Position numbers and translations under genes: made by a program | Assembly (NCBI GenBank): GCA_017307275.1 | Contig: JAFKFK010000011.1 | Span: 62,001 to 126,000, forward strand | From: Alphaproteobacteria bacterium | Lineage (GTDB): Bacteria > Pseudomonadota > Alphaproteobacteria > Reyranellales > Reyranellaceae | Length of the DNA: 64,000 nt | Direction of reading: 5' to 3' | The notes under the pieces: generated by a model | What the model was told of the DNA's origin: nothing | What the model saw: the letters and a program-made list of their open reading frames with translations, nothing else | The model's database searches: none | In this document: positions 54,430-62,792 of the stretch, piece by piece | Layout of the letters: each line of letters starts with the position of its first letter | How positions within the stretch are numbered: position 1 is the stretch's first letter

Positions 54430-55932
54430 ATGTCGACGACAGCGACCCAGACCAAACCCCTTGCCCAGCCCTCCGGCACCTATCAACCCAAGGGCATGCT
54501 GATCGGCGGCAAGTGGGTCGGCAGCGCGTCGGGCCAGCGCATTGCCATCGAGAATCCCGGCAATCGTACGCTCGTGGCCGAGGTGCCGCGGGCAGCGGCC
54601 GCCGATGTCGAGGCCGCGGTCGCGGCGGCCGACAAGGCTTTCCCGGCGTGGAAGAACGTGGTGCCGCGCGAGCGCGGCAAGCTGCTGCTCAAAATCGCCG
54701 AGGCCATGGAAGCGCGGTCCGAGGAGATGGCGCGCACCATCGCGCTCGAGACTGGCAATGCGCTCCGCACCCAGGCGCGCGGCGAAGCCAAGCTCGCGGC
54801 CGACATCTTCCGCTACTTCGGTGGCCTCGCCTCGGAGCTGAAGGGCGAGACGGTGCCGCTCGGCGAGCATGTGCTTTCCTATACGCGCCGCGAGCCTATC
54901 GGCATCGTCGGCGCCATCATTCCGTGGAACGCGCCGGTCATGCTGGGTGCGCTCAAGATCGCGCCCGCGCTCTGCGCCGGCAACGTGCTGGTGATGAAGG
55001 CCGCCGAGGATGCGCCTATGGGCGTGCTGCTGATGGCCGACATCTGCCAGGAGTTCCTGCCGCCCGGCGTGCTGAACGTGGTGACCGGCTATGGCGAGGA
55101 ATGCGGTGGTCCGCTCGCGAACCATCCCAAGATTCGGAAGCTCTCCTTCACCGGCTCGACCGACGTCGGCAAGGTGATCATGCGTGCCGCAGCCGAGCGC
55201 ATCGTGCCGGTGTCGCTGGAACTCGGCGGCAAGAGCCCGTCGCTGGTCTATCCCGACGCCGACGAGGATTGGGCGGTCGACGGCATCATCAACGCCATGC
55301 GTTTCACGCGGCAGAGCCAGAGCTGCACGGCAGGTTCGCGTCTCTTCCTGCATGAGGACATTTTCGACTCCTTCCTCAAGAAGCTCGAGAAGAAGACCTC
55401 GGCCCTCAAGATCGGCGATCCGCTCGACGAGGCGAGCGACATCGGCACGATCATCAACAACAAGCAGTTCACCAAGGTCTGCAAGTATGTCGACGAGGGG
55501 CTGAAGCGGTCGGATGCCAAGCTGGTGTTCGGCGGCCTGCCGCCCAAGACCGGCCCGTTGAGCGAAGGCTACTTCGCCGTGCCGACCGTGTTCGCCGACC
55601 GCTCCAACGACTGGCGGCTGGCGCGCGAGGAGATCTTCGGGCCGGTGCTGGTGGCGATCCGCTGGAGCGACGAGGCCGAAGCGATCCGCATGGCCAACGA
55701 CAGCCACTACGGTCTCGCGGCCTATGTCTGGACGCACGATATCGGCCGCGGGCTGCGTGCGGCCCATGCCATCGAGTCCGGCTGGGTGCAGGTCAATCAG
55801 GGCGGCGGCCAGACACCCGGCATGTCCTACGGCGGCTTCAAGCAGAGCGGCCTCGGCCGCGAGTTCTCGCTCGAAGGCATGCTCGACAGCTTCACCCAGC
55901 GCAAGAGCGTGACGGTCAACCTGGCCGTCTGA
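54430..55932 (+). CDS. NAD(P)-dependent aldehyde dehydrogenase
   Basis: A 500-residue ALDH. VGAIIPWNAPV (NAD pocket), catalytic E264 in LELGGKSP and nucleophile C299 in QSCTAGSR, all present. The C-terminus GGFKQSGLGRE is standard. CGGAGGAC ribosome site. It oxidises an aldehyde to the acid; the substrate is not defined by sequence. It converges with the amidase gene (11-base gap). Confidence 0.93.
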   Translation: MSTTATQTKPLAQPSGTYQPKGMLIGGKWVGSASGQRIAIENPGNRTLVAEVPRAAAADVEAAVAAADKAFPAWKNVVPRERGKLLLKIAEAMEARSEEMARTIALETGNALRTQARGEAKLAADIFRYFGGLASELKGETVPLGEHVLSYTRREPIGIVGAIIPWNAPVMLGALKIAPALCAGNVLVMKAAEDAPMGVLLMADICQEFLPPGVLNVVTGYGEECGGPLANHPKIRKLSFTGSTDVGKVIMRAAAERIVPVSLELGGKSPSLVYPDADEDWAVDGIINAMRFTRQSQSCTAGSRLFLHEDIFDSFLKKLEKKTSALKIGDPLDEASDIGTIINNKQFTKVCKYVDEGLKRSDAKLVFGGLPPKTGPLSEGYFAVPTVFADRSNDWRLAREEIFGPVLVAIRWSDEAEAIRMANDSHYGLAAYVWTHDIGRGLRAAHAIESGWVQVNQGGGQTPGMSYGGFKQSGLGREFSLEGMLDSFTQRKSVTVNLAV

Positions 55933-55943
55933 CCCGGCGGAGG

Positions 55944-57359
55944 CTACGCCGGGACTTTGAGATGATGGTCGGTCGCGCCTTGGTAGGCATGACCGATCCG
56001 ATAGAGCATCGCCTCGTCGAACGGTCGGCCGACGAGCTGCAGGCCAATCGGCGCTCCGTTGCTGTCGAAGCCGCAGGGCAATGACAGGGCCGGAATGCCG
56101 AGCGTGTTGAAGGGACGGGTAAGCCCCGTGAAGCGCGCGACCATGGCCAGCGTCGCCGGCCCACCCGAGGCTTCGACATCGGTTTCCGCAATCGTTGGAG
56201 TCGGAAAAGGGATGGCCGGGAGCAACACGGCATCGACGCCGGTCATCGCCGTGCCGAGAAACTCGCGGACGAAGTGGGCGCGCAGGCGCAGGGCGTCGAT
56301 GTACTGCGTCGCCGGAATGAAGAAACCGGCCTCCATGCGCGCGCGCACCTGGTTGGCGTAAGGCTCGTTTGCCTCCATCCACGGCCTGTGCATGGCGGCG
56401 GCTTCCGACTTCACGATCACCTCGGCGGCGCGGTAGAGCGCGGTGAAGTCGGGAATTTTCGCAGTCGATATCTTGGCGCCGAGGTTGCCCAATGCATCGG
56501 CGGCAGCCTGCACCGCGGCGCCGACCTGGGCGTCGACCGGCACGAGCGCGTCGGGCAGCGCCAAGCCGATCTTGAACCCAGCGATGCCGCCTTGAAGCAG
56601 CGCCTCATAATCCGGCACGGGCTTCTCGCTGGTGGTCGAATCGTCCGCGTCGTGACCGGCAATGACGGCCAGCACGCGGGCATTGTCACGCGCGGTGCGA
56701 GTCAACGGGCCGACATGATCCAGGCTCCAGGAGCGGGCCAGCGCGCCGGCGCGGCTCACGCGTCCGTAGGTCGCCTTCATGCCGACCACGCCACAGGCTG
56801 CGGCCGGCAGCCGGATCGAGCCGCCTGTGTCCGAGCCTAGCGCGCCATAGATCATGCGCGCGGCCACTGACGCCCCGGAGCCGCTCGACGAACCGCCGGT
56901 GACGCGCGTGGTGTCCCATGGATTGCGGCAATGGCCGTGATGGACGTTGTGGCCAGTGGGGCCTGCGGCGAACTCTGCCATGTTGAGGAAACCCAGCTCG
57001 ACGACGCCGGCTGCATCCAGGCGCTGCAAGACGGTGGCCGTCGTGGGCGCCTGCCAATCGCGGCGAATGGCACTGCCGCCGGTCGAGAGCTCGCCTTTGC
57101 GGTAGTACATGTCCTTGTGCGCCATGGGCACGCCATGAAGCGCACTTCTCCGCTTGCCGGCCGCGATCTCCTTGTCCATCGCTCGCGCCTGCTCCAGCGC
57201 CTTCTCACCATTCAATCGAAGGAATGCGTTGGTCCTGGGTTGCCAGGACTCGATGCGGTCGAGGCAGGCTTCCGTCGCCTCGACCGATGTCGTCTTTCCG
57301 GAGGCGATGGCATCGGCGACTGTGCTGAGGTCCTGCAGGGCGAGATCACGGACGCTCAT
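55944..57359 (-). CDS. Amidase (amidase signature family)
   Basis: A 471-residue amidase. The Ser-cisSer-Lys triad is visible: K82 in MAHKDMYYRKG, the cis-Ser near 158 in TGGSSSGSGASVAARM, and the nucleophile S181 in GSDTGGSIRLP. Related to AtzE/GatA enzymes. The ATG overlaps the stop of the preceding small gene (ATGA), whose product looks like the GatC/AtzG-type small partner, so a two-subunit enzyme is likely. Confidence 0.92.
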   Translation of the reverse strand: MSVRDLALQDLSTVADAIASGKTTSVEATEACLDRIESWQPRTNAFLRLNGEKALEQARAMDKEIAAGKRRSALHGVPMAHKDMYYRKGELSTGGSAIRRDWQAPTTATVLQRLDAAGVVELGFLNMAEFAAGPTGHNVHHGHCRNPWDTTRVTGGSSSGSGASVAARMIYGALGSDTGGSIRLPAAACGVVGMKATYGRVSRAGALARSWSLDHVGPLTRTARDNARVLAVIAGHDADDSTTSEKPVPDYEALLQGGIAGFKIGLALPDALVPVDAQVGAAVQAAADALGNLGAKISTAKIPDFTALYRAAEVIVKSEAAAMHRPWMEANEPYANQVRARMEAGFFIPATQYIDALRLRAHFVREFLGTAMTGVDAVLLPAIPFPTPTIAETDVEASGGPATLAMVARFTGLTRPFNTLGIPALSLPCGFDSNGAPIGLQLVGRPFDEAMLYRIGHAYQGATDHHLKVPA

Positions 57360-57553
57360 TTTGCTTCCCGGGCCATCAGGCTCGCAAAGGCAGCGGGCTC
57401 GTCGTCGAAAGCCAGATATTCGGCGGACGCTTTCCGCACGGCATCGTTCAGCACCTGAAGTTCGGCCGCGAGTTCGGCCAGGCGCTTCTCGTCGTACTCC
57501 AATCCCTGAAGACCGGAGGCAATGCCGGCTACCGTGCGGGTCCTGTCATCCAT
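57356..57553 (-). CDS. Small AtzG/GatC-like (DUF4089-type) amidase partner
   Basis: A 65-residue helical protein. ATG 57553 has GAGGAGGAC upstream. The pattern VAGIASGLQGLEYDEKRLAELAAELQVLNDAV resembles the short GatC-like proteins (AtzG, DUF4089) that wrap around and stabilise an amidase. The 4-base overlap with the amidase gene supports a stoichiometric complex. It is short and easily missed. Confidence 0.7.
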   Translation of the reverse strand: MDDRTRTVAGIASGLQGLEYDEKRLAELAAELQVLNDAVRKASAEYLAFDDEPAAFASLMAREAK

Positions 57554-57564
57554 CCGCGTCCTCC

Positions 57565-58461
57565 TCAGAGTTTCAGCTTGCGTTCGCCGAGCCGTGCGCG
57601 ATCCTCTGGTGAGAAGGTCATGATTTTCCTGACCTTCTGGTCGAACTTCATGCCGACCGCTTCGGCACAAGCAGCAAGCGTGCCGCTTTCGGCCTCGAAC
57701 AGGAAATGCGTGAAGGTGAGGATCTTGTCGGTGAAGTCGGCGAGGCCGCTCATCGTCACCACCAGGTCGCCGGCACGCAAGGGGCGGCGGTAGTGGTTCA
57801 ACATCTCTACGACGACCGAACCTTCCTGCCGCTCCTGCATCGCCGCGCGATCGAAGCCGAGATGGTTCCAGAGGACCGGCGCGCCGTCCGAATAGCGGCC
57901 GAACTGGTGGCGCGGTAGGAATTCGCCCTTCTCGTCGCATTCGTCGGGTGTGATCTGGGTACGGCCGGCTTCGATGAGACCGGTTTTTGCGGCATCGACG
58001 AGCGAAAGATCGGGCAGGTCGAGCTTGCCTACACTGCGCGGCTTTGCGTTCGCGGGCAGGTCTATCCTCGCGGCTTCGGCGCGGGCACGTACATCGGCTG
58101 GCCAGGGTTCGGCCGAGTTGATGCGGCGGCGGATCGTTGCCGCGACATGACCGCCGGCCGGATTGCGGACCTCGTGATAGGCGACGAGATGACGCTCGCC
58201 CACTTCGACGGGCGCGGAATGAACCTCGACCGGTTCCACGACCCGGAACTCGCGCAGATAGCGGACGTGATCGTCGACGACACTGGTGGCGATGCCCGCT
58301 GCGCGCTGCGCGCGTGGTCCGAAGCCTAGACTCGCCAGCAGATGAGACGACGCCTCATGGCCGAACTCGGTGTAAAACTGGACGTTCAGATGGTCGTTTT
58401 CATCGCACTGCCAAGTGTTTACGGCGGTGCTGAAGGTCGGGATCAGGCCAGGGCTCGACAC
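57565..58461 (-). CDS. Tandem-hotdog thioesterase-family protein
   Basis: A protein of about 298 residues with two hotdog domains. The first begins TWQCDENDHLNVQFYTEFGHEA (4HBT-like Asp-x-x-x-His-x-N), the second contains CDEKGEFLPRHQFGRYSDGAPVLWNHLG. Such proteins are acyl-CoA thioesterases; some are found with carnitine or betaine genes. The start is set at GTG 58461 with AGAGAG seven bases upstream; a TTG at 58518 is a weaker option. The amidase pair follows 11 bases downstream in the same operon. Confidence 0.82.
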   Translation of the reverse strand: MSSPGLIPTFSTAVNTWQCDENDHLNVQFYTEFGHEASSHLLASLGFGPRAQRAAGIATSVVDDHVRYLREFRVVEPVEVHSAPVEVGERHLVAYHEVRNPAGGHVAATIRRRINSAEPWPADVRARAEAARIDLPANAKPRSVGKLDLPDLSLVDAAKTGLIEAGRTQITPDECDEKGEFLPRHQFGRYSDGAPVLWNHLGFDRAAMQERQEGSVVVEMLNHYRRPLRAGDLVVTMSGLADFTDKILTFTHFLFEAESGTLAACAEAVGMKFDQKVRKIMTFSPEDRARLGERKLKL

Positions 58462-58481
58462 GCTACGCTCTCTCTGCAGTC

Positions 58482-58571
58482 TGTGGATGACTGCTTCAAA
58501 TGGCCGAAAAAGCCCCAAGAATCGACATTTTTCGTGGATTCCGCCCTTGCGGGGGATCGATTCGTGGATAA
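58482..58571. promoter_or_regulatory. Three GTGGAT repeats (DnaA-box-like) upstream of the HU gene
   Basis: The 184-base gap between the thioesterase start and the HU start holds TGTGGATGA (58482), TTCGTGGATTC (58531) and TTCGTGGATAA (58561). TTCGTGGAT recurs exactly 30 bases apart. The first and third differ by one base from the DnaA box in the TGTGGATAA orientation. No clear -35/-10 pair is visible among them. They may be regulator sites. Confidence 0.4.
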
Positions 58572-58645
58572 CCTTGGCCCGTCAACGCCGCCCTGGGGCG
58601 TCAGGAGGCCGTTGGCGAAACGAAAAATGTAAGGGACCCCTCAAC

Positions 58646-58942
58646 ATGGCTACCAAACCGTCCGTTCCCACCGTACCGCTTTCGAAGGTCGCGGCAGAAC
58701 TCGCCGAGAAGACGGGCATGACGAAGAAGGACGCCACCGGCGCCCTCGACGAATTCGTCAGCCTCGTCGTGCGTCACCTCAAGAAGGGCAACAAGGTCCG
58801 CATCACGGGTCTCGGCATCCTTCAGGTTCGCGCGCGTCCGGCGCGTATGGGCCGCAACCCGGCCACTGGCGAAGCGATCAAGATCAAGGCGTCGAAGAAG
58901 GTTGCCTTCCGCGTCGCGAAGGATCTGAAAGAAGCGATCTAA
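58646..58942 (+). CDS. HU-family DNA-binding protein
   Basis: A 98-residue histone-like protein. The family marks are FVSLVVRHLKKGNKVRITGLGILQV and the arm motif RMGRNPATGEAIKI, ending VAFRVAKDLKEAI. It bends DNA and forms dimers. The first about 10 residues (MATKPSVPTV) are a short extension. ATG 58646 has AAGGGACC upstream. A strong intrinsic terminator lies 24 bases after the stop, so it is probably a single-gene transcript. Confidence 0.95.
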   Translation: MATKPSVPTVPLSKVAAELAEKTGMTKKDATGALDEFVSLVVRHLKKGNKVRITGLGILQVRARPARMGRNPATGEAIKIKASKKVAFRVAKDLKEAI

Positions 58943-58965
58943 CTCGTTTCCGACGGGGAAAGATC

Positions 58966-59005
58966 GGGCGGGTTCCGGGTGATGCCGGGCCCGCCCTTCT
59001 TTTTG
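58966..59005 (+). terminator. Intrinsic terminator of the HU gene
   Basis: GGGCGGG (58966-58972) pairs exactly with CCCGCCC (58990-58996), giving a GC-rich stem with a 17-base loop, followed at once by TTCTTTTTG. This is a textbook rho-independent terminator, placed 24 bases after the HU stop. Confidence 0.85.
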
Positions 59006-59117
59006 TCTTCTCGGTTTTGCGGTGCCGGCTTCGTCATCGCAGAGCGGCACCGCGGTCATGCTTTGGCAGGCGTGCCATCGGCTGGTCTAGTATAGCCAGA
59101 GCGCATCGCAGACCGGC

Positions 59118-59906
59118 ATGAACTCCTACAGCTTCCTCAAGATCGTCGCCCTTCTCGGACTGCCGCCGGCTTCGCTGGCGGTGGGTGCGATCCTCTGGTT
59201 GCTCCTGACGCTTGTGGGGTGGCGCCGGCTCGCGCGTATCGCGCTGGGACTCGCCGTTGTGCAGAATGTCGTGTTGTCCTTCCCGCCGGTGACCAATGCG
59301 CTGGTCGAAACGCTCGAAGCCCGGACACGCCGCATCGAGACCGCGTCGCCGACCTGCTGCTACGACGCGATTGTCGTGCTGGGCGGAGCCATCGCACCGG
59401 CAGCGCCGCCGCTGATCATGGAGCCCGATCTCACCGAGGCGGCCGATCGCGTCTGGCAGGCGGCCCGCTTCTATCATGCCGGTATTGCGCCAACGATCAT
59501 CGTGAGCGGCGGTTCGCTCAACAATCAGCAAGGCGGGTTGGCCACCACCGAAGCCGAAGCGATGCGGCGCTTCCTGCTTGATCTCGGTGTCCCCGACAAG
59601 GCCATTGTCTCGGAAGGCCAGTCGCTCAATACGATCGAGAACATTCGCAACGTGCGGGCTCTCATCAAGGGCGGCCGTGTCATCATCGTCACCTCGGCCT
59701 TCCATGTGCCGCGCGTCGCGGAGCTATCGAAGCGTGCGAAGCTCGATGCGGCCTTCTATGCCACCGACTGGTGGCAACCCGAGGAGTTGCGTGTCTCCTG
59801 GGAGATCTGGCTTCCCGATGTCGGGTCGATGGCTTGGTCGGGCCGTGCACTGCGCGAGCTGGTCGCCCTTAATTTCGACTATCGCAGAGCCAGCCTCGAG
59901 CCATGA
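59118..59906 (+). CDS. YdcF/SanA-like DUF218 membrane-anchored protein
   Basis: A 262-residue protein with two N-terminal hydrophobic segments (about 8-30 and 38-55) and a DUF218 domain (about 83-240): YDAIVVLGGAI, PTIIVSGGS, SEGQSLNTIENIRNV and ITSAFHVPR-like VTSAFHVPR. The family (ElyC/SanA/YdcF) is linked to envelope functions, but its reaction is not settled. Its stop overlaps the start of the next gene (ATGA). Confidence 0.87.
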   Translation: MNSYSFLKIVALLGLPPASLAVGAILWLLLTLVGWRRLARIALGLAVVQNVVLSFPPVTNALVETLEARTRRIETASPTCCYDAIVVLGGAIAPAAPPLIMEPDLTEAADRVWQAARFYHAGIAPTIIVSGGSLNNQQGGLATTEAEAMRRFLLDLGVPDKAIVSEGQSLNTIENIRNVRALIKGGRVIIVTSAFHVPRVAELSKRAKLDAAFYATDWWQPEELRVSWEIWLPDVGSMAWSGRALRELVALNFDYRRASLEP

Positions 59907-60922
59907 CCGTCCTGCGTCTCAACCGCCGCGCCGCGCTGGGCCTTGCTGCTGCCGGCCCTCTGTTGTTGCCGCTTGGCCGACCGGCTCGGGCACAGGTGCG
60001 CGACAAGCTCGTCTTTCAGACGGATTGGCGGGCGCAGGCTGAGCATGGCGGCTACTACCAGGCAATCGCGGCCGGTCTCTACGCCAAGGCAGGCATCGAC
60101 TGTGATTTGCGGCAGGGCGGGCCGAGCCTCAACATCAGCCAGCTCCTGCTCAATGGCCGGGTCGACATGACCATGTCGAACAGCTTCGAGGCCTTCACCT
60201 ACGTGCGGGAGGAGGCGCCGTTCTTCACCATCGCTTCGATCTTCCAGAAGGATCCGCAGGTCCTGATCGGCCATCCGGATACCGGCTTCCGCGGTTTCGA
60301 GGATCTGAAGGGGCGCACGTTGCTGATCGGCAGCGGCGGGCGCGTGACGTACTGGCCTTACCTGCGCAAGAAGTACGGCCTCCAGAACGAGCAGCTGAGG
60401 CCATACAACTTCAATATGGCGCCGTATCTGGCCGACAAGAACGCCGTGCAGCAGGGATTCCTGTCGTCGGAACCCTATTCGATCGCCCAGGCGCTCGGCC
60501 GCGAGCCGCCGGTGTTGCTGATCGCCGATGCCGGCTTCAGCGCCTACCAGACCACCATCGCGATCTCGCGCAAGCTGGTGTCGGAAAAGCGCGACCTGAT
60601 CCAGCGCTTCGTCGATGCGACGCTCGAGGGCTGGGCGCAGTATCTCAAGGGCGGCCCGGCCATCGAGGCCGCCAATGCGTTGATCAAGAAGGCCAATCCC
60701 GAACAGACGGACGATCGCATCCAGTATGCCATCAAGGTGCTGAACGAGCGGGGCATCGTCTTGTCGGGCGATGCGTTGACCGGTGGCATCGGCGCCATGA
60801 GCGACGTGCGGTGGAAGAGTTTCTATGAGTCGATGGTCGAGGTCGACGTCCTGCCCAAGGGGCTGGATGTCGCCAAAGCCTACACGCTCGATTTCGTGAA
60901 CAAGGGTATTGGCAAGCCGTAG
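59903..60922 (+). CDS. NMT1/THI5-like ABC substrate-binding protein
   Basis: A 339-residue protein with a Tat-like signal (NRRAALGLAAAGPLLLPLG). The NMT1/THI5-like domain is recognised by FQTDWRAQAEHGGYYQAIAAGLYAKAGIDCDL, then NGRVDMTMSNSFEAF and PYLRKKYGLQNE. Relatives bind pyrimidine precursors of thiamine, nitrate/taurine-type ligands or aromatic compounds. No ABC permease or ATPase is next to it. It overlaps the YdcF gene (ATGA) and is followed after 15 bases by an acyl-CoA dehydrogenase. Confidence 0.87.
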   Translation: MTVLRLNRRAALGLAAAGPLLLPLGRPARAQVRDKLVFQTDWRAQAEHGGYYQAIAAGLYAKAGIDCDLRQGGPSLNISQLLLNGRVDMTMSNSFEAFTYVREEAPFFTIASIFQKDPQVLIGHPDTGFRGFEDLKGRTLLIGSGGRVTYWPYLRKKYGLQNEQLRPYNFNMAPYLADKNAVQQGFLSSEPYSIAQALGREPPVLLIADAGFSAYQTTIAISRKLVSEKRDLIQRFVDATLEGWAQYLKGGPAIEAANALIKKANPEQTDDRIQYAIKVLNERGIVLSGDALTGGIGAMSDVRWKSFYESMVEVDVLPKGLDVAKAYTLDFVNKGIGKP

Positions 60923-60937
60923 GGCAAGGAGAGAGGC

Positions 60938-62098
60938 ATGTTTCAGGTCAGCGAAGAGCACCAGATGCTGCGCGAGTTGGTGAAGAAGTTCGTGCGCAAC
61001 GAACTGATGCCGCTCGAAAAGAACGTGCTGGATCGCTTCGCCACCGGCCAGCCGGCGTCGCTGTCCGATGAGGAGAACGAGAAGCTCTTCAAGCAGTGCA
61101 AGGATCTTGGCCTGTGGGCGCTCGACGTGCCGGAGGAGGCGGGGGGCGCCAACCTGCCGGCAGTGGCGCTGGTCGGGGTCAACGAGGAGCTGGGCTACAC
61201 CTGCGTGCCCTTCACTTTCCCGCCGGATTCGCCGAACCTTCACATGCTGCTGGCGACCGCCAATCCGGAGCAGCGCAAGAAGTATCTCGAACCCTACGCC
61301 GCGGGCCTCACCAGCTCCGCCATCGCGATCTCTGAGCCCGGCGCCGGCGGTGATCCGGCCGGCATGAAGACCAAGGCGGTGAAGGACGGCACCGACTGGG
61401 TAATCAACGGCCGCAAGATCTGGATCAGCCGCATCGCCAAGGCCGACTTCACCATCGTCATGGCCGTGACCGATTCCAACCTCGGTTCGCGCGGCGGCAT
61501 CACGGCCTTCCTGGTCGACAAGGGCACCAAGGGGCTGGTCGTGGCACGCGCCATCCCGATGCTCGCGGGCCAGCGCACCTACGAAGTCGTGTTCGAGGAC
61601 TGCCGTGTCCCCGAGACGCAGGTGCTGGGCCGCATCGGCGCAGGCTTCGCCCCGATGCAGCTTCGCCTTACGGTGCGTCGCCTGCAGATGGGATCCTGGT
61701 GCATCGGCATGGCCCAGCGTGCGCTCGACATGCTGGTCGAGCATGCCAACCAGCGTGTCACCTTCGGCCAGAAGCTCGCCGACCGACAGGCAATCCAGTG
61801 GTGGGTTGCCGATGCGGCCATGAAGCTGCACGCCTGCCGCCTCATGGTGATGGATGCCGCGGTCAAGCAAGACGAAGGCCGCGACGTGCGCATGGAGGCC
61901 TCGATGATCAAGGTCTATGCGACCGAGATGGCGACCGAGGTGATCGACCACGCCCAGCAGGCCTTCGGCGCCATGGGTGTCACGCAGGAACTGCCGCTCT
62001 CCATGATGGCGCAGAAGGTTCGCACGATGCGCGTCTACGAAGGGCCGTCGGAAGTGCACCGCATGGTCATCGCCCGCCGCATCTTCGGCGGCCGTTGA
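60938..62098 (+). CDS. Acyl-CoA dehydrogenase
   Basis: A 386-residue FAD-dependent acyl-CoA dehydrogenase. AIAISEPGAGGDPAGM and WVINGRKIWISRIAKAD are the FAD and substrate signatures; QAFGAMGVTQELPLSMMAQKVRTMRVYEGPSEVHRMVIAR is the C-terminal signature, with the catalytic-type Glu expected at EG in VYEGPSE. The chain preferred cannot be told. RBS AAGGAGAGAGG. It is the third gene of the run starting at 59118. Confidence 0.93.
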   Translation: MFQVSEEHQMLRELVKKFVRNELMPLEKNVLDRFATGQPASLSDEENEKLFKQCKDLGLWALDVPEEAGGANLPAVALVGVNEELGYTCVPFTFPPDSPNLHMLLATANPEQRKKYLEPYAAGLTSSAIAISEPGAGGDPAGMKTKAVKDGTDWVINGRKIWISRIAKADFTIVMAVTDSNLGSRGGITAFLVDKGTKGLVVARAIPMLAGQRTYEVVFEDCRVPETQVLGRIGAGFAPMQLRLTVRRLQMGSWCIGMAQRALDMLVEHANQRVTFGQKLADRQAIQWWVADAAMKLHACRLMVMDAAVKQDEGRDVRMEASMIKVYATEMATEVIDHAQQAFGAMGVTQELPLSMMAQKVRTMRVYEGPSEVHRMVIARRIFGGR

Positions 62099-62177
62099 TC
62101 GCCAGCGTTGACAGCAAAGGGGCCGCGGGCGGATCATTTCCGCCCGCATTCCGACATGCACTTCCAGGAGCCGCCGC

Positions 62178-62726
62178 ATGACCTATTCGCTCGATAGTTT
62201 CGTCAAGGATGCGCAGGCCGCGCTCAAGGCCAACAACAATGCTGCCGGTCGCGAGCAGGTGCGCGCGTTGCTGGAGAAGCTGCTGGCCAACAAGGCCTTC
62301 GTCGAAGAGGCTGTCGGGCCCGCTGCACCGATGGGCGCGCGCAAGCTCTATGAGGACAAGGATCTCGGCTTCGTCGTGCTGGCGCACTGCAATCCCAAGG
62401 CGCACAAGAGCCCGCCGCACGATCACGGCGCTTCATGGGCGGTCTATGGCCAGGCGGTCAACTACACCGACATGAGCGAGTTCAAGCGGCTCGATGGCGG
62501 CGAGGGTGAAGGCGAGGCGAAGCTCGAGAAGGTGAAGAGCTATCGGCTGGAGCCGGGCCATGCGGGCGTTTACGACGTCGGCGCCATCCATGCCATCGAC
62601 TACCCCGAAGGCAGCCGCTTCGTCCGTGTCACCGGCCGCGATCTCGACTATGTGCGCCGACTGAAGTTCGATATGGCCGCCGGCAAGGCGATTCCGATCG
62701 AGAGTGCCACGGCAGGCGCTGGCTGA
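62178..62726 (+). CDS. Cupin-fold protein (cysteine-dioxygenase-like)
   Basis: A 182-residue protein. PPHDHGASWAVYGQ (about residues 78-91) gives two of the metal His, and YDVGAIHAIDY supplies the third. This spacing is that of the cysteine dioxygenase/PCO-like cupins, although the sequence is divergent and the substrate is open. ATG 62178 is fixed by the upstream GGAGCCGCC. It lies 79 bases after the acyl-CoA dehydrogenase. Confidence 0.75.
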   Translation: MTYSLDSFVKDAQAALKANNNAAGREQVRALLEKLLANKAFVEEAVGPAAPMGARKLYEDKDLGFVVLAHCNPKAHKSPPHDHGASWAVYGQAVNYTDMSEFKRLDGGEGEGEAKLEKVKSYRLEPGHAGVYDVGAIHAIDYPEGSRFVRVTGRDLDYVRRLKFDMAAGKAIPIESATAGAG

Positions 62727-62771
62727 TTCTCACAGATCGGTCACTGCAACCGCGTTGATCCTCGGCGTTGC

Positions 62772-62792
62772 CATGCAAAGGGTGTTTGCATG
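62772..62792 (+). promoter_or_regulatory. Perfect hairpin covering ribosome site and start of the methyltransferase gene
   Basis: CATGCAAA (62772-62779) and TTTGCATG (62785-62792) are exact 8-base arms around GGGTG. The second arm contains the ATG start (62790-62792) and the AAGGG ribosome site (62778-62782) lies in the first arm and loop. In RNA the stem would hide both; in DNA it could be an operator. Confidence 0.55.

Noticed and set aside
59879..62179. A 766-codon minus-strand frame across the NMT1 and acyl-CoA dehydrogenase genes
   Set aside because: Both plus-strand genes have complete signatures and ribosome sites. The minus frame is a GC artefact.
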